Assembly: GCF_022557175.1 (NCBI RefSeq)
Contig: NZ_CP092915.1
Span: 3,968,001-4,032,000 of the forward strand
DNA: 64,000 bases
Direction of reading: 5' to 3'
Source: Mycolicibacterium sp. YH-1
Lineage (GTDB): Bacteria > Actinomycetota > Actinomycetes > Mycobacteriales > Mycobacteriaceae
Below are positions 10,387 to 19,679 of this stretch, piece by piece. Below the pieces are notes generated by a model. It worked only from the letters and a program-made list of their open reading frames with translations. It had not been told where the DNA came from and searched no databases. The first letter of the stretch is position 1; each line of letters begins with the position of its first letter. The translations under genes were made by a program, and so were the position numbers.

Positions 10387-10542
10387 CTACCGGGTGATCT
10401 TGGCAGAGGCGAAGCCGGCAAGGAGATGGGCTAGCAGCTGTGCGGGCGCGTCCTCCTGCAGGAGGTGGCCTGCATTGTCAATCCAGGCCCAGCGGATGGT
10501 TCCGCCGTCGGTCGCGAACTCCTCGGGCAACGTCCAGACCAT
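10387..10542 (-). pseudogene. C-terminal remnant of an alpha/beta hydrolase
   Basis: A 51-codon open stretch on the minus strand reads WAWIDNAGHLLQEDAPAQL followed by LLAHLLAGF. This looks like the last part of an alpha/beta hydrolase of the haloalkane dehalogenase type, including the histidine of the catalytic triad in NAGHLLQEDAP. The frame is open upstream but runs into the adjacent membrane-protein gene in another frame, and nothing resembling the N-terminal lid or nucleophile elbow is present. I read it as the tail left after a deletion. A small independent protein is less likely. Confidence 0.55.
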
Positions 10543-10555
10543 CGCGGCTCCTCGG

Positions 10556-11230
10556 CTAAACCGCCGTCGGACGGTGCCTGCGGTGGCCAGTCAGCCGACC
10601 GCGCCACCCCGAGCGGCGCTCGGCGGGCTCATGCGCGACGGGCGTTGTGACTTCGTTCGAGGCATCGGTCATCGCGTCGGTCCGGCCTGTCCGCACATCG
10701 GTCCGGTCGGCGGTCGCGATAGGCCGATGCCCGTACTCGACATCACGCACCGACCGAATCGACAACCGGCCCAGGGCAAGTGCGCCCAGAAACACGATCA
10801 GCGCGCCCAAACCGTAGAACTGGGTCAGCTCCAACCACACGCGCTTGGTCTCGGTTGTGGCGACGGGTGTACCCACGTCTCCCAGGTTCAACGGCCCCGC
10901 GAACGCCCGCCCCACGACGAACCACGCACCCGCCACGACCGCAAGCCAGCCGCCGAGCATCGCGGTGGCCCTGTTGCGCGATACGAGTAGGAGGAGACCG
11001 CCGATCGCGGCGACCGCGCCGGGCAACACCTGCAGCCACCCCCGGCCTGCCGACCACTCCTGCCCGAGGCTGTAGGAGAAGTCGAATGAAGGGCCGACGA
11101 ACGGTACTGCCGCACCCCACAGTCCCAGCAGGATCAGCAGTAGTCCGCTCGCCGCACCACGGCTGCGGGGCATCCGAAGCCGCCCGCCTTGGCGGCGTCC
11201 GTCAACGCTGGTTCTCTCGAGGTCGTTCAT
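10556..11230 (-). CDS. Predicted four-helix membrane protein
   Basis: A 224-residue protein of unknown function. Four hydrophobic segments can be seen, at about residues 28-46, 66-84, 91-112 and 141-156, with a short basic N-terminus and a long charged, probably cytoplasmic C-terminal tail rich in Arg, Thr and His. No enzyme motif was recognised. It stands alone on its strand, divergent from the DinB-type gene to its right, and its stop lies within the upstream edge of a hydrolase remnant. The start ATG follows GGAG-like bases in GGAGACATC. Confidence 0.75.
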   Translation of the reverse strand: MNDLERTSVDGRRQGGRLRMPRSRGAASGLLLILLGLWGAAVPFVGPSFDFSYSLGQEWSAGRGWLQVLPGAVAAIGGLLLLVSRNRATAMLGGWLAVVAGAWFVVGRAFAGPLNLGDVGTPVATTETKRVWLELTQFYGLGALIVFLGALALGRLSIRSVRDVEYGHRPIATADRTDVRTGRTDAMTDASNEVTTPVAHEPAERRSGWRGRLTGHRRHRPTAV

Positions 11231-11325
11231 GATGTCTCCTTTGTCGCACAGGGCATACCCTCCGGCGCCTCACCTCTAACCTGCGACGATCTGGACGGTT
11301 GCGGCTGCTGGGTAGCCTCGACGCC

Positions 11326-11952
11326 GTGCGCGCCATCGACGACACGACACGGGACCTCCTCGCCGACACCTGGGAACGCTGGGCACGCTGTTGCTCGGAT
11401 CTGACATCCGAACAGTGGTCTGCTCCCACGCGATGCACACCGTGGGACGTTCACGCTCTCGTTGCCCACGCCTGCCCCGAACTGAGCCTGTTCGACCACA
11501 TCGACGACCATCTCCTCAATACCGACGCAGCGGTCGGCGACGGCGCCTCGATGCTGCGGACATTCAACGCCCCCGGCGGAGTCGCACACACGACTGCAGA
11601 CGATCTGGCGCAGACGGCCCTCTCCGATGCCGTCACTCTTCGCCCGGCGGACGCCGTCACGAGATTCAACGACTGCGCCCGCGCCGCACGGGCGGTGACG
11701 CTGCCCGGTCGGTCAACGATCTCCTATCCCGTGGTCGGCAGCGCGACCCTGGCCGCCGTGGCCGATGTCGCGCTGGTGGAGGCAACGGTGCACCTGCTCG
11801 ACCTGGTGGATGCCGTCGGAGGTGTCGGACCGTCGACGGGGGCAGTCGAGGCGACGCGTGACGTACTGATCGCCGTGCCCGATCCGACCGCGGCGGTGGA
11901 GATATTGGCGGGGCGCGTAACACCCAGCTGCGCGTTGCCCGTCATCCGCTGA
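11326..11952 (+). CDS. Maleylpyruvate isomerase/DinB-type mycothiol-dependent protein
   Basis: About 208 residues from a GTG start (a TTG start at 11299 is possible). The N-terminal half has the DinB-like four-helix pattern with WERWARCCSDLTSEQW and the TRCTPWDVHALVAH motif that is typical of actinobacterial maleylpyruvate isomerase family proteins; the histidines in this motif usually bind a metal. Relatives use mycothiol as a cofactor in isomerisation or thiol transfer, but most are uncharacterised. The C-terminal half resembles the usual second domain. No catabolic gene partners lie next to it, so the substrate cannot be named. Confidence 0.7.
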   Translation: MRAIDDTTRDLLADTWERWARCCSDLTSEQWSAPTRCTPWDVHALVAHACPELSLFDHIDDHLLNTDAAVGDGASMLRTFNAPGGVAHTTADDLAQTALSDAVTLRPADAVTRFNDCARAARAVTLPGRSTISYPVVGSATLAAVADVALVEATVHLLDLVDAVGGVGPSTGAVEATRDVLIAVPDPTAAVEILAGRVTPSCALPVIR

Positions 11953-12105
11953 ATTCCAAGGATGACCAGCAAATAGACTTGGCGTTTTGTACTATCGGGA
12001 GGGGGCTCCTCGTGTCGTTGCGTCATGTCATTGCGGGGGTCAGGTTTTATCGCCCGCCACTCCAAAGCGGTCGGGTCGACGATCAACGAAGAGCGAGCAC
12101 ATCAC

Positions 12106-13425
12106 GTGGACTGGATTAGCCGTTGGTGGCGGCAACCCGACCACCATGAATGGCTGTCCGGTTATCTCGCGGCTCGCGATCTGCAACGCTTCACCCAGTT
12201 CTTGGTGGCTGGCTGCGTGCTGGCACTCGGCGCCGTACCCACCTTGATGCTGTGGAGTCCGTCGGGCCCGCAGAATGCGACGACCCGGGTTCTGTCCATA
12301 GTCGTTGCCGCGATGTGCGCCATTATGGCGGTGCTGTGGACGACTCAGTGGCCCACCCGGCGCCAGTCCATCGTGTTCATCGCCACCGCGAGTGTCTGCG
12401 TCGCAGTTTCGAGTCTCTCCCAATCCTCGCCGAGTTCCGGTTTGCAGATATGCACTGCGTTCGCCGCGCTCGCCGGATACGCGGCGTTCTTTCACACCAG
12501 TCGGGCACTGGCGTTCACGTTGGTCCTGGCATTGGGGACTGCCACGATATGCGCCGTCCAGATCGGTGCCGACTGGGACCCGTTCGGAGCGATCAGCAAA
12601 TTGCTGGTCCTTGCCGTCGGCCTTTTGGCTGTGCCTTACTCTGCGCAAGTTCTCGTACATTTCCTCGGCAGCGACGCGCTGAAATCCGACACCGATCCGC
12701 TGACAGAGCTACCCAACCGCCGTGGTTTCTACAGGTCGATGAGGGTGCTGGCCGGCGAGTCGATGAACAACCGCTCGTCGGTTCTGGGCGTCGTGATGAT
12801 CGACCTGGATGCCTTCAAGCGGGTGAATGACACCGCGGGCCACGCGGCAGGTGACCAAACCCTGATCGCCGTCGCCGACATCCTCCGCCGAACCCGCCGC
12901 GGAGACTCCGTCATCGGCCGCATCGGTGGCGAGGAATTCGTCGTGGGCCTGATCGGCGGTCCGCAGACCGCATCGGGTCTCGCCGAGCGACTGCGGCGCG
13001 AGATCGCGCAGACACCCTGGAATGTCACGGCGAGCGTCGGTGTGGCGACAGCCGCCCCGCGCCGCGTTCCCGAGGGCGGGGTCCGCGCCTTCATCCAGGG
13101 CCTCGTCGAGTCGGCCGACCGGGCGATGTACACCGCCAAACGTGCTGGGGGCGACCAGGTTTTCGTCGCCGGACAGGACCGCGATGCGTACTTCGAGGAC
13201 GCCTACGCGGACAACCCGATGGCCAGAAGCACCACGGCCACCAACGGAAACGTCCCCTGGACGATCACGGCACGCAGCTTGTCTGGCGCCGACACCAACA
13301 GCACCAGCGCTGCCGCCAACATCGACCCCGCACCCGCGAAGACCAAGGCGGCGCCGACCGGGATACCGCCGGAGATCATGAATCCCACGCCCACTCCGAT
13401 GACGACCGCCAGGAAGAGGTTGTAG
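12106..13425 (+). CDS. Membrane-anchored diguanylate cyclase (GGEEF)
   Basis: Makes cyclic di-GMP from two GTP. The N-terminal half has about six hydrophobic segments and follows WWRQPDHHEWLSGYL, a sequence often seen at the start of mycobacterial GGDEF proteins, so I chose the GTG at 12106 over an ATG 27 codons upstream. The catalytic domain has DPLTELPNRRGF, MIDLDAFKRVND and the active site RIGGEEF (GGEEF at about 274-278). An RRGD lies just before it but is offset by one residue from a usual inhibitory RxxD site. There is no EAL domain. The final 65 or so codons are antisense to the DUF1304 gene and look non-homologous, a probable read-through extension. Confidence 0.88.
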   Translation: MDWISRWWRQPDHHEWLSGYLAARDLQRFTQFLVAGCVLALGAVPTLMLWSPSGPQNATTRVLSIVVAAMCAIMAVLWTTQWPTRRQSIVFIATASVCVAVSSLSQSSPSSGLQICTAFAALAGYAAFFHTSRALAFTLVLALGTATICAVQIGADWDPFGAISKLLVLAVGLLAVPYSAQVLVHFLGSDALKSDTDPLTELPNRRGFYRSMRVLAGESMNNRSSVLGVVMIDLDAFKRVNDTAGHAAGDQTLIAVADILRRTRRGDSVIGRIGGEEFVVGLIGGPQTASGLAERLRREIAQTPWNVTASVGVATAAPRRVPEGGVRAFIQGLVESADRAMYTAKRAGGDQVFVAGQDRDAYFEDAYADNPMARSTTATNGNVPWTITARSLSGADTNSTSAAANIDPAPAKTKAAPTGIPPEIMNPTPTPMTTARKRL

Positions 13426-13604
13426 AACCCCTGGTTGAACGCCAGGAGTTTGGTGGTCTCGGCTTCCTCCACTGTGGTGCCGAACGTCGCGCGGGTGCTC
13501 GGCGCCGTCCATCGGAACGACTCCAGCACAAAGATGTAGACGTGCAGCACGGCCGCCAGCGATGCGAACACGAGCGCCGCGATAACCATCGCCCCAAGAC
13601 CCAT
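13203..13604 (-). CDS. DUF1304 family membrane protein
   Basis: A 133-residue protein with four predicted membrane helices, matching DUF1304 (LHVYIFVLESFRW near the N-terminus, then LLAFNQGFYNLFLA). The function of the family is unknown. The ATG follows GGGAG at a good distance; the frame continues 63 codons upstream, but those have no membrane character and the longer form is unlikely. Its last 223 bases lie antisense to the end of the diguanylate cyclase gene. It is co-directional with ruvB, whose coding region ends 47 bases upstream. Confidence 0.85.
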   Translation of the reverse strand: MGLGAMVIAALVFASLAAVLHVYIFVLESFRWTAPSTRATFGTTVEEAETTKLLAFNQGFYNLFLAVVIGVGVGFMISGGIPVGAALVFAGAGSMLAAALVLLVSAPDKLRAVIVQGTFPLVAVVLLAIGLSA

Positions 13605-13651
13605 TCCGGTACTCCCTAGTGTTCCAAGTGGCCGACCGCGCAAAGGGCCGA

Positions 13652-14725
13652 CTACTCGAAAAGACCGGGTTGCCCCAGCCCGCCGACCCCGCTCGGCGGT
13701 GTCAGTCCCAAGTGCCGCCAGGCCTGGCTGGTGGCGACCCTTCCGCGCGGTGTGCGGGCGATCATCCCGGCGCGCACCAGGAAAGGTTCGCACACCTCCT
13801 CGACGGTCGTGGCCTCTTCGCCGACGGCGACCGCGAGGGTCGACACCCCCACCGGGCCGCCACCGAAGCTGCGGATCAGGGCGGACAGCACCGCGCGGTC
13901 CAGGCGGTCCAGGCCGAGATCGTCGACGTCGTACACCTCGAGCGCCAGCTTCGCGATATCGGTTGTGATGACGCCGTCGGCACGTACCTCGGCGTAGTCA
14001 CGGACACGGCGTAGCAGCCGGTTGGCGATACGCGGCGTCCCCCGCGACCGTCGGGCGATCTCCGAACCGGCCTCGGCACCCAGTTCGATGCCGAGGATGC
14101 CCGCCGACCGCAGCAGCACGCGTTCGAGTTCGGCTGGCTCATAGAAGTCCATGTGGGCGGTAAACCCGAACCGGTCACGCAGCGGACCGGTCAGTGCGCC
14201 CGAGCGAGTCGTTGCGCCGACGAGTGTGAACGGGGCGACCTCGAGCGGGATCGACGTCGCCCCCGGGCCCTTGCCGACGACGACGTCGACACGGAAGTCC
14301 TCCATCGCGAGGTACAGCATTTCCTCGGCGGGGCGCGCGATGCGGTGGATCTCGTCGATGAACAGAACGTCGTGCTCGACGAGGTTGGACAGCATCGCGG
14401 CGAGATCTCCTGCACGCTCGAGCGCCGGACCCGACGTCACGCGAAGGGCGGTGCCCAACTCTGCGGCGATGATCATCGCCAGCGATGTCTTGCCCAGTCC
14501 CGGCGGCCCCGACAGCAGGATGTGATCCGGTGTGCCGCCACGATTCTTGGCGCCCTCGAGGACGAGTTGCAGCTGCTCGCGGACGCGCGGCTGGCCGATG
14601 AACTCATTCAGCGAGCGGGGCCGCAGGCTCGCGTCGATATCCCCCTCGCCCACTGTGAGCGCGGGTGAGACGTCGCGCTCGAGATCCTCGGCCGCGCCGT
14701 CGTCGTCACCGTCGAACCGGCTCAT
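13652..14725 (-). CDS. ruvB: Holliday junction branch migration ATPase RuvB
   Basis: Hexameric AAA+ motor that, with RuvA, moves Holliday junctions during recombinational repair. The 357-residue protein has SLNEFIGQ, Walker A GPPGLGKT (about 73-80), Walker B LFIDEIHR (about 121-128), sensor ATTRSGAL, the arginine finger region LRDRFG, and the C-terminal winged helix ending [18 protein letters not shown]. The ATG overlaps the ruvA stop codon (ATGA). It is last in the ruvC-ruvA-ruvB operon, in the usual mycobacterial order. Confidence 0.98.
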   Translation of the reverse strand: MSRFDGDDDGAAEDLERDVSPALTVGEGDIDASLRPRSLNEFIGQPRVREQLQLVLEGAKNRGGTPDHILLSGPPGLGKTSLAMIIAAELGTALRVTSGPALERAGDLAAMLSNLVEHDVLFIDEIHRIARPAEEMLYLAMEDFRVDVVVGKGPGATSIPLEVAPFTLVGATTRSGALTGPLRDRFGFTAHMDFYEPAELERVLLRSAGILGIELGAEAGSEIARRSRGTPRIANRLLRRVRDYAEVRADGVITTDIAKLALEVYDVDDLGLDRLDRAVLSALIRSFGGGPVGVSTLAVAVGEEATTVEEVCEPFLVRAGMIARTPRGRVATSQAWRHLGLTPPSGVGGLGQPGLFE

Positions 14726-15309
14726 TTCCTGCCCAGCATCGATAGGGCGGCACGCAGCGCGCTCTGCGTCGTCGCATCGGGATCACCGGCCAGCACCTTG
14801 TCGGTAGCCTCCTCGGCCTGCTTGGCGGCGAAGCCGAGCCCGACGAGCGCGTCCACAACGGGACCACGAATGGCACGTCCCCCGGCCAGCGCGACACCAC
14901 CGGGCGTCACGGGGCCGATCTTGTCGCGAAGCTCCAACACCATGCGCTCGGCGCCGCGCTTGCCTATCCCCGGAACTCGCGTCAGGGCGGTGACATCGCC
15001 GTCGGCGAGGGCCTGCCGCAGGGCCTGCGCGTCGTAGACCGCCAGCGTCGCCAGCGCGATCTTCGGACCCACCCCGGAGACGCCGAGAAGCGTGCTGAAC
15101 AGGTCCCGCGCGTCACCGTCGGCGAACCCGTACAGCGTCATCGAGTCCTCGCGCACGATCATCGCGATGATGAGCCTGGCCTCGGTTCCACGCCGCAGCG
15201 TGGCCAGTGTGGACGGTGTCGCCATGACCTTGTAGCCGACGCCCGCGGCCTCGATCACCGCGTGATCGAGGGCGATGTCAACGACCTCACCACGCACCGA
15301 GGCGATCAC
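14722..15309 (-). CDS. ruvA: Holliday junction DNA-binding protein RuvA
   Basis: Tetrameric protein that holds the Holliday junction flat for RuvB. The 195-residue protein starts at a GTG ([12 protein letters not shown]) that overlaps the ruvC stop (GTGA); the open frame runs further upstream inside ruvC but is not used. The N-terminal OB-fold, the two helix-hairpin-helix motifs ([13 protein letters not shown] and [15 protein letters not shown]) and the C-terminal RuvB-contacting domain ([17 protein letters not shown]) are all present. Overlaps on both sides imply translational coupling of the complex. Confidence 0.97.
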   Translation of the reverse strand: MIASVRGEVVDIALDHAVIEAAGVGYKVMATPSTLATLRRGTEARLIIAMIVREDSMTLYGFADGDARDLFSTLLGVSGVGPKIALATLAVYDAQALRQALADGDVTALTRVPGIGKRGAERMVLELRDKIGPVTPGGVALAGGRAIRGPVVDALVGLGFAAKQAEEATDKVLAGDPDATTQSALRAALSMLGRK

Positions 15310-15884
15310 GTCGCGCTCCCCGACATCCGCGCGGGGGCGGCCTTGAGCTTGGCCTTGTACTTGCGTTTCTGCTCGGCGGCCATGGCCTCGGCCGCCGCCA
15401 TCCGCGCGATCATCGGTGCCCTCCAACAGTGACAGATCGCCAGCGCCAGCGCGTCGGCAGCGTCGGCCGGTGTCGGTTTGCTCTGTAGCGCAAGGATTCT
15501 CGTCACCATCGTGGTGACCTGATCCTTGTCGGCCCTCCCGTTGCCGGTAACCGCGGCCTTCACCTCGCTCGGCGTGTGGAAGTGCACGTCGATATCCCGC
15601 TTGGCGGCGGCGAGCGCGATCACTCCCCCGGCCTGCGCGGTGCCCATGGCAGTGGGCGCGTTCTGGTTCGCGAAAACTCGCTCGATCGCGACGACGTCGG
15701 GCAGGTGGGTGTCCATCCAGTGCTCGACGGTGTCACTGATGGTGAGCAGGCGCCTGTGCAGCGGTTGATCGGAGGGAGTGCGGACCACGTCGACGTCGAG
15801 GGCGGTGACCTGGCGCCCGCGCCCACTCTCGATGACGGACAGCCCGCAACGGGTCAAGCCCGGGTCGACGCCCATCACACGCAC
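15306..15884 (-). CDS. ruvC: Crossover junction endodeoxyribonuclease RuvC
   Basis: Resolves Holliday junctions by paired nicks. The 192-residue protein shows the four acidic catalytic residues of the RNase H-like fold: Asp7 in MGVDPG, Glu68 in [12 protein letters not shown], and Asp141/Asp144 in [12 protein letters not shown]. The start is a GTG preceded by GGAGGAG. The frame continues over 400 codons upstream, but that is the antisense of the MscS gene and has no RuvC homology. A basic C-terminal tail ([12 protein letters not shown]) is typical of actinobacterial RuvC. First gene of the ruv operon. Confidence 0.97.
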   Translation of the reverse strand: MRVMGVDPGLTRCGLSVIESGRGRQVTALDVDVVRTPSDQPLHRRLLTISDTVEHWMDTHLPDVVAIERVFANQNAPTAMGTAQAGGVIALAAAKRDIDVHFHTPSEVKAAVTGNGRADKDQVTTMVTRILALQSKPTPADAADALALAICHCWRAPMIARMAAAEAMAAEQKRKYKAKLKAAPARMSGSAT

Positions 15885-16046
15885 GCGATCTCCTCCATCT
15901 CTAGAACAGCTGTTCGATAGCCTAACCGTCGGGGGCGACGCTGCCGGGCAGGGACACGCCACCACCGTGCCGATGTGACGTCGGCTGCGGACGCGGCTAC
16001 CGTCGATGGGGACCCGACCCCGATCCCTTGGAGCTGAACTCACTCG

Positions 16047-17279
16047 ATGCCCGCCGAGACCGATCTCGAGTCCGCAACGAATCTCGCCGTCACGCTGGCC
16101 TGGGTCTGCGGTGCCGTGGTGGCCGCCTACCTGCTGGGACTGATTCTCACCTGGGTGCTCGCCCGCCTCGGGCGCCGCAGCGCGCTGGTACGCGATATCG
16201 CAGAACTGACGCGCAGACCGCTGCGCGCCGCGTTCATGGTGTTCGCCGCCACGATTGCCGTTCAGCGCACCTCCGACCAGGTGGATGGCTGGCGCGGGTG
16301 GGTCGATCACAGCCTGCTGATCCTCCTCATCGCGACGATGACCTGGCTGCTGATCAGCCTGGTGGAGGTCGCCGAGCGCCGGATCATCACCCGCTACGGC
16401 GGCGGTGACAACGCCGAGATCACCGACGCCGACCGCCAGTGGCGACGGCTGCGGACCCAGGTGACGGTGCTGCGACGTCTCGCCACCGCCATCGTGGTGG
16501 TGCTCGGCATTGCGGCGATCTTCATGACGTTCCCGGCGTTCTCCGATATCGGCACCACACTGTTCGCCTCGGCCGGTGTGCTGTCCGTGGTCGCAGGCCT
16601 TGCCGCGCAGACCTCGCTCGGAGCGGTGTTCGCCGGCATGCAGATCGCGTTCTCGGGCGCGATCCGGGTGGGCGATGTCGTCGAACTCGAGGAGGGCCGC
16701 TGGTGGGGCCGCATCGAGGAGATCACGCTCACCTACGTCGTCGTCAGGCTGTGGGATGAGCGGCGACTGGTACTCCCGTGCACTTACTTCACCACCACAC
16801 CGTTCGAGAACTGGACGCGCAGCGCCACCGAGATCATGGGCACCGTCGAGTTCGATGTCGACTTCTCGGTCCCGTTCCACGATATGCGCGCCGAACTCGA
16901 CCGACTGCTTGCATCGAGCGACCAGTGGGACGGCCGGCGCGGCGTGCTGCAGGTGACCGACGCCGTCGGCGGTGTGGTGCGCGTGCGGATAGTGGTCAGC
17001 GCCCCGAACGCGGGCGCGTTGTTCGACCTTCGATGCGCCGTGCGCGAGGGCATGGTCGATTGGGTGCAGCGCACGGGCGGCGTCGTCCCCACGCAGCGCA
17101 TCGAACCCTCGACACCGGCGGCCGAGCCTCACATCCGGCGCGACGGCGACGGTGAGACGAAACGCGTTGCCGCGAGCCTGTTCTCCGGAAGCCCCGAGGC
17201 CGACGAGCGCGCCAAGGCGTTCGATGAGCGCGCCGATGACGTCGAGGACGACCTCGTCAGGTCCAACGGACGCGGCTGA
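16047..17279 (+). CDS. Mechanosensitive ion channel of the MscS family
   Basis: Probable osmotic safety valve in the cytoplasmic membrane. The 410 residues begin with several hydrophobic helices, followed by the pore-lining helix and beta-domain pattern of Msc[20 protein letters not shown], then [22 protein letters not shown] and the [25 protein letters not shown] region. The C-terminal 60 residues are charged and may be a cytoplasmic extension. It is divergent from ruvC and ends two bases before the stop of the TetR gene on the other strand. The channel could be nonspecific or ligand-tuned; this cannot be told from sequence. Confidence 0.92.
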   Translation: MPAETDLESATNLAVTLAWVCGAVVAAYLLGLILTWVLARLGRRSALVRDIAELTRRPLRAAFMVFAATIAVQRTSDQVDGWRGWVDHSLLILLIATMTWLLISLVEVAERRIITRYGGGDNAEITDADRQWRRLRTQVTVLRRLATAIVVVLGIAAIFMTFPAFSDIGTTLFASAGVLSVVAGLAAQTSLGAVFAGMQIAFSGAIRVGDVVELEEGRWWGRIEEITLTYVVVRLWDERRLVLPCTYFTTTPFENWTRSATEIMGTVEFDVDFSVPFHDMRAELDRLLASSDQWDGRRGVLQVTDAVGGVVRVRIVVSAPNAGALFDLRCAVREGMVDWVQRTGGVVPTQRIEPSTPAAEPHIRRDGDGETKRVAASLFSGSPEADERAKAFDERADDVEDDLVRSNGRG

Positions 17280-17281
17280 CG

Positions 17282-17884
17282 TCAGCCGCCAACCGGCGCC
17301 GAGACACGGACACGCAGTGCGACGCCGCGATATGGCGCGGCAAGCGTGCGCCCGACGGCCAGCAGTGGTTCGGTGTCGCGCAGGGTGCGCGCCAGCACGA
17401 AAGCGCCCTCTAGGCCGCTCACCACGGCGACGGTGACCTGCCGGGCCACGTCACGGTCTAGTCCCCGGGCGACGAAGTACTCGGTGCCGCCGTCGAGCCA
17501 TGCCGTGAAGATTCCCGCCGAGGCGGTGCGCAGTTCCTCGACGGTGTCGGCAATCTCGGCCGCGACGCTGGCCACCGGACACATGTTGGCGTAGCCCGTC
17601 GTCGACATGTCCTCGGCGGCCTGGACGAAGACAGCGTCGATCGCCTCACCGAGATCGTCGTGCGGGTCGACGAGCGTGGGGATCAGCAGTCCGTATGCCA
17701 CACCCGCGTCGATCAGCGCTTCGCGTGCGATCTGGAGCTTGCCGCCGGGAAAGTGGTGATAGAGCGAGCCGATCGGGGCACCGGCCGCCGCAACGACGTC
17801 CTTCATGCCGACGGCCCCGTAACCACGGTGCCGCATCAGTTCCGCCGTCGCGGTCAGGATCGCTTCCCTGGTGGACCTTGCCAT
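17282..17884 (-). CDS. TetR family repressor
   Basis: A 200-residue TetR protein. The N-terminal helix-turn-helix reads [19 protein letters not shown] then [25 protein letters not shown], and the C-terminal domain resembles the LmrA/YxaF-like group ([24 protein letters not shown]). The ATG at 17884 has an excellent AGGAGG upstream; an ATG seven codons earlier lacks one. It is divergent from an alpha/beta hydrolase gene, with an imperfect palindrome in the 62-base gap, so it probably represses that gene and itself. The inducer is unknown. Confidence 0.9.
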   Translation of the reverse strand: MARSTREAILTATAELMRHRGYGAVGMKDVVAAAGAPIGSLYHHFPGGKLQIAREALIDAGVAYGLLIPTLVDPHDDLGEAIDAVFVQAAEDMSTTGYANMCPVASVAAEIADTVEELRTASAGIFTAWLDGGTEYFVARGLDRDVARQVTVAVVSGLEGAFVLARTLRDTEPLLAVGRTLAAPYRGVALRVRVSAPVGG

Positions 17885-17905
17885 CGTCGCCTCCTGCAGA
17901 CACAC

Positions 17906-17936
17906 TAGAGCATACGTTCTAGAATACTGGTTCTAA
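17906..17936. promoter_or_regulatory. Candidate TetR operator between the TetR and hydrolase genes
   Basis: An AT-rich imperfect inverted repeat centred on TTCTAGAA, with outer AGAGC and GGTTCT elements, occupies the short gap between the divergent genes. Its place and symmetry fit an operator for the adjacent TetR protein. Confidence 0.5.
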
Positions 17937-17946
17937 TGGAGGTTCG

Positions 17947-18804
17947 ATGAGATCCGTCGATGTCGCGGCAGGCACGCTTGAGTATCTCGATGCGGGCGAT
18001 CCGGCTGGCCCGCCGGTGGTCCTGCTGCACGGCCTGCTGATGAATGAGTCGCAGTGGAGCCGAGCGCTGCCGCTGTTGCCGGAGGGGTTCCGCTACGTGC
18101 TCCCGGTGCTGCCGATTGGCGGTCATCAAAGGCCGATGAACGACGACGCCGACCTGACGATGCCCGGCATGGTTCACATCCTGGCCGACTTCCTCGATGC
18201 CCTCGACCTCACCGATGTCACTCTGGTGGTGACGGACTGGGGTGGCCCGATCTTCCTCACCGACCTTGGCCGCGACGACCGCGTCGGCCGAATGGTGATC
18301 TGCCCATCGGAGGCATTCGACAACTTCCCGCCGGGCCTCCCCGGCAAGGTCGTCTGGGCGGGCACCCGGACCACGGGCACCGTGAAACTGGCGTTGCAGC
18401 AGATGCGCATCGGCTGGCTGCGCAACCGGTTCTTCATGTGGGGCATGATGGCGGCCAAGCCGATCCCCCAGGACGTGATGGAGGCGTGGACGGCCCCTGG
18501 CATCGCCGACGTGCGGATCCGGCGCGACCTGCTGAAGTACTCACGCACGAAGATGGTGAAGCACGACCTCATCCGCGCGACCGAGAGGCTCGCGGACTTC
18601 GACGGTGACGTGCTCGTGTTGTGGAGCCACAATCGGGTGATGCCGCAGGCACACGCGTCTCGGCTGGCGGAACTCACCGGCGGGACGCTGCGCTATGTCG
18701 ACGACGCCAAGGTGCTGATCATGCTCGATCAGCCCGAGCAGACCGCCCGCGAGATCGGCGCGTTCCTGACCGCGTCACGCGAAAAGCGGCCTCTCGCAAC
18801 GTGA
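17947..18804 (+). CDS. Alpha/beta hydrolase fold protein with an altered catalytic site
   Basis: A 285-residue alpha/beta hydrolase. The oxyanion region LLHGLLMNESQW and a nucleophile elbow VTDWGGPIF with aspartate (about residue 97) resemble haloalkane dehalogenases. However, the C-terminal part where the catalytic histidine should occur reads YVDDAKVLIMLDQPEQT, with no histidine. The protein may therefore be non-hydrolytic, or use another residue. It is controlled, by context, by the divergent TetR gene, and its ATG follows GGAGGTTCG. It ends 15 bases before the convergent yebC stop. Confidence 0.85.
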   Translation: MRSVDVAAGTLEYLDAGDPAGPPVVLLHGLLMNESQWSRALPLLPEGFRYVLPVLPIGGHQRPMNDDADLTMPGMVHILADFLDALDLTDVTLVVTDWGGPIFLTDLGRDDRVGRMVICPSEAFDNFPPGLPGKVVWAGTRTTGTVKLALQQMRIGWLRNRFFMWGMMAAKPIPQDVMEAWTAPGIADVRIRRDLLKYSRTKMVKHDLIRATERLADFDGDVLVLWSHNRVMPQAHASRLAELTGGTLRYVDDAKVLIMLDQPEQTAREIGAFLTASREKRPLAT

Positions 18805-18819
18805 GATGACCCGCTGGGT

Positions 18820-19575
18820 TCAGTCCTCGTCGAGCGCAGCGGCGACGTCGTCGGGGATGTCGACGTTGGAGAAGACATCCTGCACATCATCGCTGTCCTC
18901 GAGCGCGTCGATCAGCTTGAGCACCTTGCGGGCGCCCTCGAGATCGACGGGCACAGTGACCGAGGGCTGGAAGCTGGCCTCGGCGGAGTCGTAGTCGATA
19001 CCGGCGTCCTGCAGCGCGGTTCGTACCGCCACGAGATCGGTGGGCTCGGAGATGATCTCGAAGGCCTCGCCGAGATCATTGACGTCCTCCGCGCCGGCCT
19101 CGAGGACCGCCGTGAGCACGTCGTCCTCGGTCAGGCCGTTCTTCTGCAGCGTCACGATGCCCTTGCGGGTGAACAGGTAGGCCACCGATCCCGGGTCGGC
19201 CATGTTGCCGCCGTTGCGAGTCATCGCCACGCGGACCTCACCGGCCGCGCGGTTGCGGTTATCGGTCAGGCACTCGATGAGGATCGCGACGCCGTTGGGG
19301 CCGTAACCCTCGTAGGTGATGGTCTGCCAGTCCGCGCCGCCGGCCTCTTCACCGGCACCGCGCTTGCGGGCGCGCTCGATGTTGTCGTTGGGCACCGACG
19401 TCTTCTTGGCCTTCTGAATGGCGTCGTACAGCGTGGGGTTGCCCGTCGGGTCGCCGCCGCCGGTACGCGCCGCGACCTCGATGTTCTTGATCAGTCGGGC
19501 GAATTCCTTGCCGCGTCGCGCATCCTTGACGGCCTTCTGGTGCTTGGTGGTCGCCCACTTGGAATGGCCGCTCAT
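18820..19575 (-). CDS. YebC/PmpR family DNA-binding or translation-associated protein
   Basis: Well-conserved 251-residue protein of the YebC/PmpR family, with the classic start [22 protein letters not shown] and the pattern [34 protein letters not shown], and [15 protein letters not shown]. Members have been described as transcription regulators and, more recently, as factors that relieve ribosome stalling. In mycobacteria it lies near the pdx and ruv genes, as here. The acidic C-terminus ([16 protein letters not shown]) is usual. Its promoter would lie in the 100-base gap to its right. Confidence 0.95.
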   Translation of the reverse strand: MSGHSKWATTKHQKAVKDARRGKEFARLIKNIEVAARTGGGDPTGNPTLYDAIQKAKKTSVPNDNIERARKRGAGEEAGGADWQTITYEGYGPNGVAILIECLTDNRNRAAGEVRVAMTRNGGNMADPGSVAYLFTRKGIVTLQKNGLTEDDVLTAVLEAGAEDVNDLGEAFEIISEPTDLVAVRTALQDAGIDYDSAEASFQPSVTVPVDLEGARKVLKLIDALEDSDDVQDVFSNVDIPDDVAAALDED

Positions 19576-19679
19576 GCAGTTGATACCTCTTCTTGTCTAC
19601 TGCGAAGTCAGAGCGTCGAGTCTACGTGGGCGTTCGCGCTGCACCCGCAGTACCTCGGCGATCGGCAGTGTCGGAATGC

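Noticed and set aside
15306..17132. 608-residue version of RuvC with a long N-terminal extension
   Set aside because: The extension is the reverse strand of the MscS channel gene; RuvC homology starts at the GTG at 15884 with a strong ribosome binding site.
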